This document shows positions 6,857 through 14,184 of a stretch of DNA of 30,304 bases, one piece after another. The translations under genes and the position numbers were made by a program. The stretch is from CAYVZU01 sp964455935. Its GTDB lineage: Bacteria; Fibrobacterota; CAYVZU01. The stretch is from the NCBI GenBank assembly GCA_964455935.1, contig CAYVZU010000037.1:1-30304 (forward strand), read 5' to 3'. The notes under the pieces were generated by a model, which had not been told where the DNA came from, searched no databases, and saw only the letters and a list, made by a program, of their open reading frames with translations. Positions within the stretch are counted from its first letter, which is position 1; each line of letters starts with the position of its first letter.

Positions 6857-8677
6857 CTAGTGCGGAAAATACGTTGACTTTCGTCCTGCGATCTCTTCCG
6901 AAACCGCAATCGATTGATAAAGATCAAAGGACTGCTTTCGTCCCGGAGTTGGCGTCCTCAATCGATCTTCATAGATTGGTCGGAAGTCTTTGAGTGTCGA
7001 TACAATCGGGTTGGGCGAGGTCTGCCCCAGACCGCACCGGCTGGCAAATTTGATGGACTCCCCAAGTTGGAATAGGTAGTCCAGATCCTCTTCGCTTCCT
7101 TTTCCATCCCGGATTACCTGCAGCCGCTTTCGAAGCAGATAATTGCCGACACGGCATGGGGTGCAGTGCCCGCAGCTTTCATGCACAAAGAAATCCGTGA
7201 ATTTTTCGACAACACGCAGCAGATCCCGGCTTCGATTGAATGCAATAATGGAACCGCCTGTTGACAGGTCGTCGTAGTCAATCACCCGCTGCAAATCGCC
7301 CGGGCCAACGATGGAACCACTGGGGCCGCCAACAACAACAGCTTGCGGCTCTTCCGCGCTCGCCAACGAGAGCGCTTCGTGCAGGGGGATTCCAAAAGGC
7401 ACTTCGAAAACCCCGGGATTGCCGCAGTCTCCGCAAATGCTTAAAAGCTTGGTTCCCGGCGTATTCTGAGAACCAAAGGACGTGAACCATTTTGCCCCGT
7501 TTTCAATTACGCGGGCCGCGCAGCAGAACGTCTCGGGATTGTTGACCACGGTCGGCAGCCCCAGATACCCTTTCTGCACCGGAAATGGAGGCCGGATTTT
7601 GGGATCGCCACGGTCTCCCTCGCAGGAGTTAATGAGACTGGTTTCCTCGCCGCAGATGTAGGCGCCGGCCCCGAGTTGAATTCGGATATCGAAATCGAAT
7701 CCCTTGGATCCGCAGATGTTTTGCCCCAACAGTCCCTCGCTTCGCCGCCGGGCCAAAACCTGGTCGAGAAATTTCCTCAGGTAGGCATACTCGGCGCGCA
7801 GATACAGGATCCCTTCATGGGCTTTGATTCCATAGGCGCAAATTGTCATGCCGTCGAAAATTAGGTCCGGGCGTTCGGTCAGCAGCACACGGTCCTTGAA
7901 TGTTCCGGGTTCGCCCTCGTCGGCATTGCAGGCAACGTAACGTCGGCCGTCCTGGCCGGAATGCCGCGCGAAGTCCCATTTCATGCCGGCCGGAAAACCG
8001 GCTCCACCCCGGCCGCGTATTCGGGCCTTCTTTATTTCCATGATCATGTCATCCGCGCTCATCGAAGCAGCCTTTCGCAAGGCCGCACCCCTTTCGGCCT
8101 CCGCCAGCACAACCGGGCCGGCCTTGCGGATGTTGTTGCGAATCATGGAACGGACAAGCTCGTGCGCATTGTTGCCGTCCCCGGCCGTTGTCACCAGCTT
8201 TTGCGGATCGCGATGTGAGCAGAGCTGTCGAACCAGATCCGCAATAGCTTCGGGTCTAAGGTCGGTCACAATAGTCTCATTTACCATAATCGCGGGCGCC
8301 TGGTCCGGCACCCCGATGTATGGAATCGTCTCGAGCGAGAACAGGCCATCGGGCGTTGTTTCTCCCTCCCCCATTCGAAGTTCACGGGTGAGCGCGTCCT
8401 TAACAGCCCCGCCCCCTTTTATTTCGTCAACGATGTCATCACCAACGCCAATTACCATCTGTCCTTTGGGGCTTTTCGAGAAAAACGAATAGAACGAAAC
8501 CAGGGACGAAACCTGCACACGCGGGATCTTCAATTCTGCTGCAACCCGGTCAATGGCATCTTCGGAAATATGCCGGTGCCGCTCCTGTATCCGCAAGGCA
8601 ATATCCAGCAAAGCGCTGGGATTGCAGCCGTATGCTGCGCAAATTTCCGAAACAGATGTATTCAAGTCGCCGGCCAT
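6857..8677 (-). CDS. hoxF: NAD-reducing hydrogenase diaphorase subunit HoxF with degenerate NuoE-like domain
   Basis: A 606-residue fusion of a NuoE-like N-terminus (about 1-150) with a NuoF-like flavoprotein, as in Cupriavidus-type HoxF. It oxidises or reduces NAD(H) through FMN. GRGGAGFPAG (232-241) and CNADEGEPGTFKDR match the FMN/NAD-binding region, and ESCGHCTPCR plus SRCGLGQTSPNP supply the four Cys of a [4Fe-4S] cluster. The oddity is in the N-terminal domain: where NuoE/HoxE carry two Cys pairs for [2Fe-2S], this protein has Gly79, Asp84, Tyr120 and Pro124, so all four ligands appear lost. No separate hoxE lies in the window. The start at 8677 fits the family length, though no clear ribosome site precedes it. 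It follows the ferritin-like gene by 17 bp. Confidence 0.94.
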   Translation of the reverse strand: MAGDLNTSVSEICAAYGCNPSALLDIALRIQERHRHISEDAIDRVAAELKIPRVQVSSLVSFYSFFSKSPKGQMVIGVGDDIVDEIKGGGAVKDALTRELRMGEGETTPDGLFSLETIPYIGVPDQAPAIMVNETIVTDLRPEAIADLVRQLCSHRDPQKLVTTAGDGNNAHELVRSMIRNNIRKAGPVVLAEAERGAALRKAASMSADDMIMEIKKARIRGRGGAGFPAGMKWDFARHSGQDGRRYVACNADEGEPGTFKDRVLLTERPDLIFDGMTICAYGIKAHEGILYLRAEYAYLRKFLDQVLARRRSEGLLGQNICGSKGFDFDIRIQLGAGAYICGEETSLINSCEGDRGDPKIRPPFPVQKGYLGLPTVVNNPETFCCAARVIENGAKWFTSFGSQNTPGTKLLSICGDCGNPGVFEVPFGIPLHEALSLASAEEPQAVVVGGPSGSIVGPGDLQRVIDYDDLSTGGSIIAFNRSRDLLRVVEKFTDFFVHESCGHCTPCRVGNYLLRKRLQVIRDGKGSEEDLDYLFQLGESIKFASRCGLGQTSPNPIVSTLKDFRPIYEDRLRTPTPGRKQSFDLYQSIAVSEEIAGRKSTYFPH

Positions 8678-8694
8678 AATGATGAAAACAATTG

Positions 8695-9285
8695 TTAAAA
8701 GTCCTGCTCCTGTCTTCTGGCTCTTTTCCGACTCACAACTCCCTGCTCACGACCTGCAGCGTCCTCCGTCTCCCGGCTTCCCACCCCCTGCTCCTCCAAT
8801 TTGGCCAGTTCCCGATTGAGAATCGCCACATGCCGCATCTCTTCCCGAATGATCCGGTCAACATGATGGCGGCCTTTTGCCTCGGGGATGTAATCCCGCA
8901 GAAATCCGTAAAAGAAGACTGTGTCTTTTTCCGCGGCAACGGCCGTACTCAGTATCTGTGACAGCGTTTCCTCACCCGTAAGACTGGCATTGGGGCCGTT
9001 TTTTCCTTCCCATCCATGAAGGCCGGCCATTCCCTTCAAATAGAAGAGCATCTCATTTCCAGGATCGTAGACCTGAACCCCTTTTTCATTTTCGGAAAGG
9101 TTCTGTCGCATTCTGGTAAATGTTCTTGCATGGTCGTTTTCCATGCGTTCAAGATCGAGAAAAAGACCGCAATGGGCCCTACTTGCCGGGGCTTCTGTTG
9201 CTTCCCGGTAGTATTCGGCGGCATTATTCTCGATCTCAATTGCAACCGTAAGCACTTCGCTTGCATTGTAGGTGATGATATTCAT
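8695..9285 (-). CDS. Ferritin-like (rubrerythrin-family) di-iron protein leading the hox operon
   Basis: A 196-residue four-helix protein of the rubrerythrin/ferritin-like group. The di-iron ligand pattern is visible: Glu in AIEIENNAAEYY, ENDH (ExxH) in the second helix, Glu in AAEKDTVFF, and EEMRH (ExxH) in the last helix. No rubredoxin-type CxxC domain is present. Such proteins usually reduce peroxide or store iron. The last 30 residues (after LEEQG) are Arg/Glu/Gly-rich, encoded by purine-rich imperfect repeats, and look like spacer DNA that became coding. The start at 9285 has AAGGA upstream and lies 27 bp after the predicted start point of a sigma-54 promoter. As first gene of the hydrogenase operon it may protect the enzyme from oxygen; that is inference. 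Confidence 0.82.
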   Translation of the reverse strand: MNIITYNASEVLTVAIEIENNAAEYYREATEAPASRAHCGLFLDLERMENDHARTFTRMRQNLSENEKGVQVYDPGNEMLFYLKGMAGLHGWEGKNGPNASLTGEETLSQILSTAVAAEKDTVFFYGFLRDYIPEAKGRHHVDRIIREEMRHVAILNRELAKLEEQGVGSRETEDAAGREQGVVSRKRARRQEQDF

Positions 9286-9322
9286 TCCGAATCCTTCTGA
9301 GTTGATCCGAACCCTTTGGGTA

Positions 9323-9338
9323 AGCAACCTTTGGGCCA
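9323..9338 (-). promoter_or_regulatory. Sigma-54 promoter of the hox operon
   Basis: Read on the minus strand, TGGCCCAAAGGTTGCT matches the -24/-12 consensus (TGGCAC-N5-TTGC) with correct GG-to-GC spacing and a single mismatch in the -24 box. Transcription would begin about 27 bp before the first start codon. Half-sites TGCTGA and CGCTGA lie 60-75 bp upstream as a direct repeat, but not in the paired-dyad layout of the other two promoters here. Sigma-54 control with an NtrC-type activator is known for hydrogenases in Cupriavidus. Confidence 0.7.
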
Positions 9339-9428
9339 GAAGGATCCTAGAAACGCGTAAGCCGATTTGTCGAGGCAATCGCGAGAGAATATCGATTTCA
9401 GCGGAGATCAGCAGTCAGGAGCGCCTGG

Positions 9429-10829
9429 TCAGCGGGGTTCTGCCTCTCGTTTCGCTTTGGCTTCGCGAAGCATGGGTCGGTTATCGAGGCGATAGACCAG
9501 GGTATTGCGGGAAACTCCAAGGTACTTGGCGGTCTGCGACTGGTTCCAGTCATGTTTGTCGAGGGAAGCCAAAATGACGCGGTCGGTCCACTCCTCCAGA
9601 TCCAGCCCATTCTCCGGAAGAAACAGCTCGGGGCCGATTCCGGTTGGCGGTTTGCCGTAGGGCACCGGAAGATCGACCATGCGGACCGGTTCAGGGCCAG
9701 CATGCAGCGCAATAATTCGTTGAGCCAGATTCTGGAGCTCCCGCACATTTCCGGACCATTTGTATGACTCCAGTACCGCCATTGCATCCGCGTCCATGTC
9801 GGGCAATGACAAGTTCTCCTGGGCTGCCGCTTCTGCCATGAAATGCCGGAACAGCACGGCGATATCGCTGCGTCGTTCGCGCAAGGGCGGTATGGAAAGC
9901 GGAACTACATTCAACCGGAAATAGAGGTCTTCGCGGAATTGGCCCGCTCCCACCATCTTTGGAAGATCGCGATGCGTGGCGGCAATGAATCGAACGTCCA
10001 CTCTGCGGGTGAGATTCGAACCGATTGGAGTAATTTCCTTTTCCTGAAGAACCCGAAGCAGTTTCGGCTGCAACTCCAGCGGCATATCACCGACTTCATC
10101 CAGAAAGAGCGTCCCGCCATCTGCGTCTGCGATTCGGCCCTTTCGGTCCACGGTAGCCCCCGTAAAAGCGCCTTTCACATGGCCAAAGAGCTCCGATTCA
10201 AGCAAATTGGACGGGATCGCCGCACAATTCACGACAACAAAAGGTCCTTCCTTTCGGCCGCTGTTATGGTGAATGGCTTTGGCCAGCAATTCTTTTCCGG
10301 TTCCGGTCTCACCCAGAATCAGTACCGTGGCATTTGAAGCGGCGATTTGGCGAGCTTGTTTATAGAGGTCCTGCATGGCCGCGGATTTACCGATCATGTT
10401 GCCAAAATCAAGGTGGTCCGCAACCAGGTTCCGCAGACGCAGATTCTCCAGCGAAAGCCTTGTGTGCTCCAGCGCTTTGGAGACAACCGCGGCCAGGTGC
10501 TTACTGTCCACAGGCTTCTGAATGAAATCGAAGGCCCCGGCCCGCATGGCTTCCACGGCCGCATCGATCGTCGGGTAGCCCGTGACAAGAATAATTGATG
10601 TATACGCATCGCGTTCTCGAACCGCACGGATAAAGCCAATTCCGTCAAGACCGGGCATATTGAGGTCTGTCACAATCACCGCGGCCGGCGTCTCGGATTG
10701 CCGGGACAACCCCTCCTCTGCATTGGACGCGGTCATAACCTGGTAACCGGCTTCGGACAGGAAATGTTCCAGAACACGCAGCTGACTGCGGTCATCGTCG
10801 ATCACCAATACGGACGGCATCGTAGTCAC
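9429..10829 (-). CDS. NtrC-family sigma-54-dependent response regulator
   Basis: A 466-residue activator with three standard parts. The receiver domain (1-120) has an acidic pocket DDD at 11-13, phospho-acceptor Asp55 and Lys105. The AAA+ domain has Walker A GETGTGKE at 173-180, the sigma-54 contact loop GAFTGA at 220-225, Walker B GGTLFLDE at 238-245, and FREDLYFRLN. The Fis-type helix-turn-helix lies near the C-terminus (QSQTAKYLGVSRNTLVYRL). All catalytic elements look intact. The GTG at 10829 overlaps the kinase stop by 4 bp (GTGA) and has GAGGTGA upstream, so translation is coupled. Family names that fit are ZraR/HydG or HoxA; sequence alone does not separate them. It is the only sigma-54 activator in the window, which holds three sigma-54 promoters. 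Confidence 0.92.
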   Translation of the reverse strand: MTTMPSVLVIDDDRSQLRVLEHFLSEAGYQVMTASNAEEGLSRQSETPAAVIVTDLNMPGLDGIGFIRAVRERDAYTSIILVTGYPTIDAAVEAMRAGAFDFIQKPVDSKHLAAVVSKALEHTRLSLENLRLRNLVADHLDFGNMIGKSAAMQDLYKQARQIAASNATVLILGETGTGKELLAKAIHHNSGRKEGPFVVVNCAAIPSNLLESELFGHVKGAFTGATVDRKGRIADADGGTLFLDEVGDMPLELQPKLLRVLQEKEITPIGSNLTRRVDVRFIAATHRDLPKMVGAGQFREDLYFRLNVVPLSIPPLRERRSDIAVLFRHFMAEAAAQENLSLPDMDADAMAVLESYKWSGNVRELQNLAQRIIALHAGPEPVRMVDLPVPYGKPPTGIGPELFLPENGLDLEEWTDRVILASLDKHDWNQSQTAKYLGVSRNTLVYRLDNRPMLREAKAKREAEPR

Positions 10830-11845
10830 GGTATCACCTCGGCTGGGATTCGCACATCGAAACGAACGCCTTTGGGCAGGGAAACGACATTAATCGAACC
10901 TTTCATGGCCTCAAGCAGCTCCCGGACAATCGAAAGCCCCAGGCCGGTTCCTTCCGGTTTGGTCGTGAAGAAAGGCTCGAAGATTCTCGTCTGGTTTGCA
11001 GGGGGGATTCCAGGCCCTTCGTCCTGTATTGAAAACCCCACCATCCGGTCATCGGCCAGGGTCGAAATTACTACCCGGCCCCTGGTTGGAGACGCCTGGA
11101 CAGCGTTGAGCAGCAGGTTGAGCATAATCTGCTTTAGTTGTTCGGCATCCACGGCAGCCATGGGCATTGCCGGCGCAAGGTGCAGATCCAGGATCACTCC
11201 ACCCCGGGCCGCCTGTTTTTCCACCAGCTGGACGCTTTCTTTTGCGATATCATTAATGTTGTTGGGAACCAGATGCGGGGGTGCGGGACGGGCGAATTTT
11301 AGGAATTCGTCGAGTTTTCCGCTCAACCTTTTCAGCTCTCGTTGAATGATTTCGACAAACTCGCGCTTGGGATGACCGGCAGGTAATTCCTTTTCAAGAA
11401 TCTCGGCCGAGCCCCGAAGAGAGCCCAAAGGGTTCCGGATCTCGTGCGCCAACCCGGCCGAAAGCTGTCCTAAAAGGCTGAGTCGGTCCATGCGCCGGAT
11501 CTGTTCGTTGGCATCCAGAATTCTCTTTTGCTGCGCCTTCTGAAAATCCGACATGATCCCAACCATGGAGGCAACCACAAAGAACATGACAATTTCCACG
11601 TATTGGGTGAATGTTTCATGCGGCATTACCGACCATTGGAAAAAAATGTGCGGAACATACCCCACCGCGCATAAAAAGGCAGTGCCAAGGCCGAAACGTA
11701 AGCCGAACCAGTATGCGCCAAGAATCACGGGAATATAATACAGTCGCTGGTAAATCGAGTGGGCATGGTGGAAGTGAATGGGCGAAAGATAGTGCAACAG
11801 CGACACCACAACAATGCTCGCGATCAGAAAAACCCTTATTTTCAT
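10826..11845 (-). CDS. Membrane sensor histidine kinase, NtrB/ZraS-like
   Basis: A 339-residue kinase paired with the downstream NtrC-family regulator. The N-terminus has four predicted membrane segments (about 4-21, 36-52, 54-70, 82-99) with very short loops; the first loop is His-rich (HFHHAHSIYQRLYY). This 'HH.h.iyrrLYYiPi' sensor region recurs in kinases of sigma-54 systems and lacks a large periplasmic domain. The catalytic part has the H-box GLAHEIRNPLG with His134, N-box NLLLNAVQA, DEGPGIPP and GTGLGLSIV. The signal is unknown; the His cluster would suit a metal or envelope-stress signal, but this is speculation. The ATG at 11845 starts directly at the first membrane helix. Two dyad sites lie in the intergenic space upstream. 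Confidence 0.9.
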   Translation of the reverse strand: MKIRVFLIASIVVVSLLHYLSPIHFHHAHSIYQRLYYIPVILGAYWFGLRFGLGTAFLCAVGYVPHIFFQWSVMPHETFTQYVEIVMFFVVASMVGIMSDFQKAQQKRILDANEQIRRMDRLSLLGQLSAGLAHEIRNPLGSLRGSAEILEKELPAGHPKREFVEIIQRELKRLSGKLDEFLKFARPAPPHLVPNNINDIAKESVQLVEKQAARGGVILDLHLAPAMPMAAVDAEQLKQIMLNLLLNAVQASPTRGRVVISTLADDRMVGFSIQDEGPGIPPANQTRIFEPFFTTKPEGTGLGLSIVRELLEAMKGSINVVSLPKGVRFDVRIPAEVIP

Positions 11846-11923
11846 ATCTGAAATCTAGAACAAATCCATATCAGAAGCAATGCCGAAGGAAAGAGAGGGC
11901 ATGGATTCCAATCGCTACAGACC

Positions 11924-11970
11924 TGCTGAAATCTTAGCATTCGAAATTCTTAAGTGCTGATTTTTCAGCA
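11924..11970 (+). promoter_or_regulatory. Paired dyad sites, predicted activator-binding enhancer (set A)
   Basis: Two 16-bp dyads: TGCTGAAATCTTAGCA at 11924-11939 (one arm mismatch) and TGCTGATTTTTCAGCA at 11955-11970 (perfect arms). They start 31 bp apart, about three helical turns, and lie 86 and 55 bp before the -24 element at 12010. The same layout recurs upstream of the efflux operon. They also sit upstream of the divergent kinase gene, so autoregulation is possible. Confidence 0.7.
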
Positions 11971-12009
11971 ACATGGACTCCAAAACTGCGGAATCATACC
12001 GGTTTTGCA

Positions 12010-12025
12010 TGGCACACCCCTCGCA
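12010..12025 (+). promoter_or_regulatory. Sigma-54 promoter of the methyltransferase/Met-rich lipoprotein unit
   Basis: TGGCACACCCCTCGCA has a perfect TGGCAC -24 box and a TCGC -12 box at the correct spacing. It is nearly identical to the element at 17739-17754 (15 of 16 bases), and similarity extends a little to both sides. The methyltransferase ATG is about 90 bp downstream. Confidence 0.78.
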
Positions 12026-12113
12026 ACGAGCCTGAGCGAGTGCACTGGGTGGAGGCCTTTGCCATTTCGTTTGGGGTTCAGCACACAATGCACTTCGAAA
12101 GCAAAGGATCGAG

Positions 12114-12782
12114 ATGCCGAATTTCATTCCTGCTCTGCATTTTAAGTGGTTGACGCCGTTCTATGATTGGTTGCTGCCGCTGCTGTTTCCGGAGAATCAA
12201 TTCCGGAAGGTTGTAAGTCGGGAAGCCAGGCTGGCCGGGAACGAATTCATTCTCGATCTTGGCTGCGGCACCGGCACTCTTATCAGGAATTTGAAAGCGG
12301 AATACTCTGGGGCAAAAGTGCTTGGCGTTGATATCGATCTTGAAATACTCAGGATTGCCAAATGGAAAGCCGCCCGGAATGGCCTTAAAATCCAATTCGT
12401 CAATTGCAGCGGAGATGCCATTCCATTCCGAACTGGATCCTTCGACGCGGTGGTCAGCACTTTGGTTTTCCACCACCTTTCGTCGTGGCACAAAATTAAA
12501 AGCTTGAGTGAGATCGCCAGGATACTGAGGAATGCGGGAAAACTCGTCATTGGTGATTTGGGAGCACCAAGGACAACCTATACTTGTCTGGTTTCCAAGC
12601 TTCTCTCCAAAGTGGAGCCGACATCCGACAATATTCATGGAAGAATCCCGGAAATTATCCAGCAAGCCGGGTTCAATGACGTCTGCGAAGTTCACGCGGC
12701 CAACACGCTCTTTGGCAGTCTTTCCATAACAACAGCCCGAAAAACAAAAGGAGCCCAATCGGGAGGCAACTCGCATTCATAA
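12114..12782 (+). CDS. Class I SAM-dependent methyltransferase, UbiE-like
   Basis: A 222-residue Rossmann-fold methyltransferase. Motif I is ILDLGCGTG (46-54), followed by the acidic end of strand 2 in VLGVDID, motif II-like FDAVVSTLVFHHL and the post-motif ILRNAGKLVIGD, as in UbiE/MenG-type small-molecule methyltransferases. There is no signal peptide, so it is cytoplasmic; hydrophobic residues at 10-25 may contact membrane or a lipid substrate. The substrate is unknown. The start at 12114 has AAGGA upstream. Being the first gene behind a sigma-54 promoter shared with a metal-efflux operon suggests a role in the same stress response. No Cys pattern typical of arsenite methyltransferases is visible. 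Confidence 0.82.
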   Translation: MPNFIPALHFKWLTPFYDWLLPLLFPENQFRKVVSREARLAGNEFILDLGCGTGTLIRNLKAEYSGAKVLGVDIDLEILRIAKWKAARNGLKIQFVNCSGDAIPFRTGSFDAVVSTLVFHHLSSWHKIKSLSEIARILRNAGKLVIGDLGAPRTTYTCLVSKLLSKVEPTSDNIHGRIPEIIQQAGFNDVCEVHAANTLFGSLSITTARKTKGAQSGGNSHS

Positions 12783-12818
12783 CAGGCAGACGCACTCTTT
12801 TCACGGAGGTGGCAATCA

Positions 12819-12840
12819 AAAATTTCTTCACGGAAATTTT
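12819..12840. terminator. AT-rich hairpin downstream of the methyltransferase gene
   Basis: AAAATTTC and GAAATTTT form an 8-bp stem around TTCACG. It could be a weak terminator or an mRNA processing hairpin between the methyltransferase and lipoprotein genes. GC content is too low for a strong terminator. Confidence 0.3.
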
Positions 12841-12917
12841 GTATGGTTGCGGAATATTTCGTCGACAATGATCAGATCTGTTTGCCCGTTTTCGGGTCAA
12901 AACGAAAGGTTCATATT

Positions 12918-13331
12918 ATGCTTAAGTCCACTGCTCTTCTCGGGCTTATCTCTGTGCTCGCTTCGCAGCTCATGGTGGGATGTTCGGGGGACCATTCCGC
13001 CCACACTGCACACGACGCCGCCTTGAAACTCGGCATTGCCTCGACCGCACCAGATTCCATGAGTTCTGAAACAGATTCTATGAATATGGCCGCTGGGTCG
13101 ATAATGAGTGGCGGAATGATGGAAAGCGGGATGATGGGCAATTCGGCGGATACCACGTGTGCTCAGGAAATGCCGGCCATGCACAATTTGATGCACGACG
13201 ATGCTGGCATGATGGGCGGCGACAGCATGGGAATCGAAGCTGATTCCGGTGTACCGCAAATCGACAGTAGTGTGGCTTCTGGAGCGCAATCGGAACCGGC
13301 CACGGCCAATTCTCATGCGGCGCACCATTGA
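12918..13331 (+). CDS. Met/His-rich lipoprotein, probable metal-binding
   Basis: A 137-residue predicted lipoprotein. The ATG at 12918 is chosen because a GAAAGG ribosome site precedes it and a lipoprotein signal follows (MLKSTALLGLISVLASQLMVGC); Cys22 would be lipidated. The mature protein begins GDHSAHTAHD and contains repeated Met pairs (SGGMMESGMMGNS, MHNLMHDDAGMMGGDSMG), with Ser/Asp/Ala-rich linkers and a final HAAHH. This composition is typical of periplasmic Cu(I)/Ag(I)-binding proteins, but I recognise no named family. It lies 135 bp after the methyltransferase and 12 bp before the next small gene. Its context with Cus-type efflux genes supports a copper or silver role by inference. 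Confidence 0.75.
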   Translation: MLKSTALLGLISVLASQLMVGCSGDHSAHTAHDAALKLGIASTAPDSMSSETDSMNMAAGSIMSGGMMESGMMGNSADTTCAQEMPAMHNLMHDDAGMMGGDSMGIEADSGVPQIDSSVASGAQSEPATANSHAAHH

Positions 13332-13343
13332 CCGGAAACAGAC

Positions 13344-13559
13344 GTGCAACTGCCGAGATTTAACGCGCTCAAGAATAAGAAAAAGCGGCTGAAGTATTGC
13401 CAGTATTCAGAATGCGGGAAAGAATTCATGGGAATCGCCGTACAGAAGTACTGCGATTTTCATACTAAGTCACGCAACCGCAGGAGAATCCGCCGCAGCC
13501 GTGAATATCCAGATGTAAGCCTGTCCGCATTGTCTCGATCTGATTCGCCGCTATCTTGA
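13344..13559 (+). CDS. Small Cys/His zinc-finger-like protein
   Basis: A 71-residue basic protein. It has a Cys/His cluster YCQYSECGKEFMGIAVQKYCDFH (Cys-x4-Cys-x13-Cys-x2-His), followed by an Arg/Lys stretch (KSRNRRRIRRSREY). This looks like a small zinc-binding nucleic-acid or protein-binding module; I do not recognise a named family. The start is GTG at 13344, 12 bp after the stop of the Met-rich lipoprotein, with only a weak GGAAA ribosome site. The Ser-rich tail after about residue 55 may be poorly conserved. The Cys/His pattern argues that it is real. Confidence 0.55.
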   Translation: MQLPRFNALKNKKKRLKYCQYSECGKEFMGIAVQKYCDFHTKSRNRRRIRRSREYPDVSLSALSRSDSPLS

Positions 13560-13778
13560 CTCAAATTATGTCATTGCGTCATGTTCGGGATATGGAATCC
13601 GGAATCGGAATGCGCCGTAGGGTATCGACCTAAACGGATGGTTTGGTTGTCGCGCAATGCCGTCGCTGGGAGTCTTTGAGCAACATTATCGTCTCGCTCA
13701 ATTCCAGACTTTTGCGCCTGGAGAAGTAATTGTAATTAAGAAGCACTTTACATAGGCTACATAGTCATTATCCGTGAT

Positions 13779-13788
13779 TACATATGTA
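13779..13788. promoter_or_regulatory. TACATATGTA palindrome, CopY/BlaI-type operator candidate
   Basis: A perfect 10-bp palindrome that fits the TACANNTGTA core bound by CopY/BlaI/MecI-family repressors. It sits directly before the GGGAGG ribosome site of the YHS gene. A longer inverted repeat, CTACATA (13757-13763) with TATGTAG (13783-13789), surrounds it. No CopY-type repressor is encoded in the window. Confidence 0.45.
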
Positions 13789-13802
13789 GGGAGGTTGACA
13801 AC

Positions 13803-14011
13803 ATGCAAGCGACAAACGGATTACTTCACGATCCTGTATGCGGTATGGAAGTGGAATCAAAAACTCCTTTTCGATTTACCTACAATGAAACCGAATATCT
13901 GTTTGTAGTCCTCTTTGTATGAAAACGTTTAAAAAAGATCCTAAACATTACCAAATGACTTCCACAAACGGGCAGCAAACAAAGGATGTTCTTTCAGCTC
14001 GCGAAAAATGA
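13803..14011 (+). pseudogene. YHS-domain protein gene broken by a 1-nt frameshift
   Basis: The first frame reads MQATNGLLHDPVCGMEVESK and continues to ETEYLF, then stops at 13920-13922. Shifting frame in the T-run at 13902-13904 restores CSPLCMKTFKKDPKHYQM and continues to a stop at 14009-14011. Together they form a complete YHS metal-binding domain (DPVCGM ... F-C-x3-C ... F...P..Y) of about 69 residues. One extra T would repair the gene. It has an excellent ribosome site (GGGAGG) and a palindromic operator candidate upstream. Both halves keep conserved residues, so the lesion is recent, a sequencing error, or programmed slippage. YHS domains occur in copper ATPases and heavy-metal-binding proteins. 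The intact YHS protein at 25194 could compensate. Confidence 0.8.
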
Positions 14012-14184
14012 TCACCCGCTGGTCACGATTCAGCATCAAGAGATCTCTTCTTTGAAATCGGTGGCCTGCTCCACTCTAGTTTCGCATACTGTTGCCCGCG
14101 CGTGTGCTTTGTTGTTGGCTATTTCGTCCTCAATGGCAAAGAGGCCATTACTTAGGAATCTTTTTTTTAAACGGTCGATTCCAG

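Noticed and set aside
9378..9424. A copy of the TGCTGA-N4-TCAGCA dyad pair before the hox promoter
   Set aside because: At the offsets expected from the other two promoters the sequence does not fit; only a direct repeat of half-sites is present.
12078..12776. Long minus-strand frame opposite the methyltransferase gene
   Set aside because: It is a shadow of the clear methyltransferase reading frame, with no motifs of its own.
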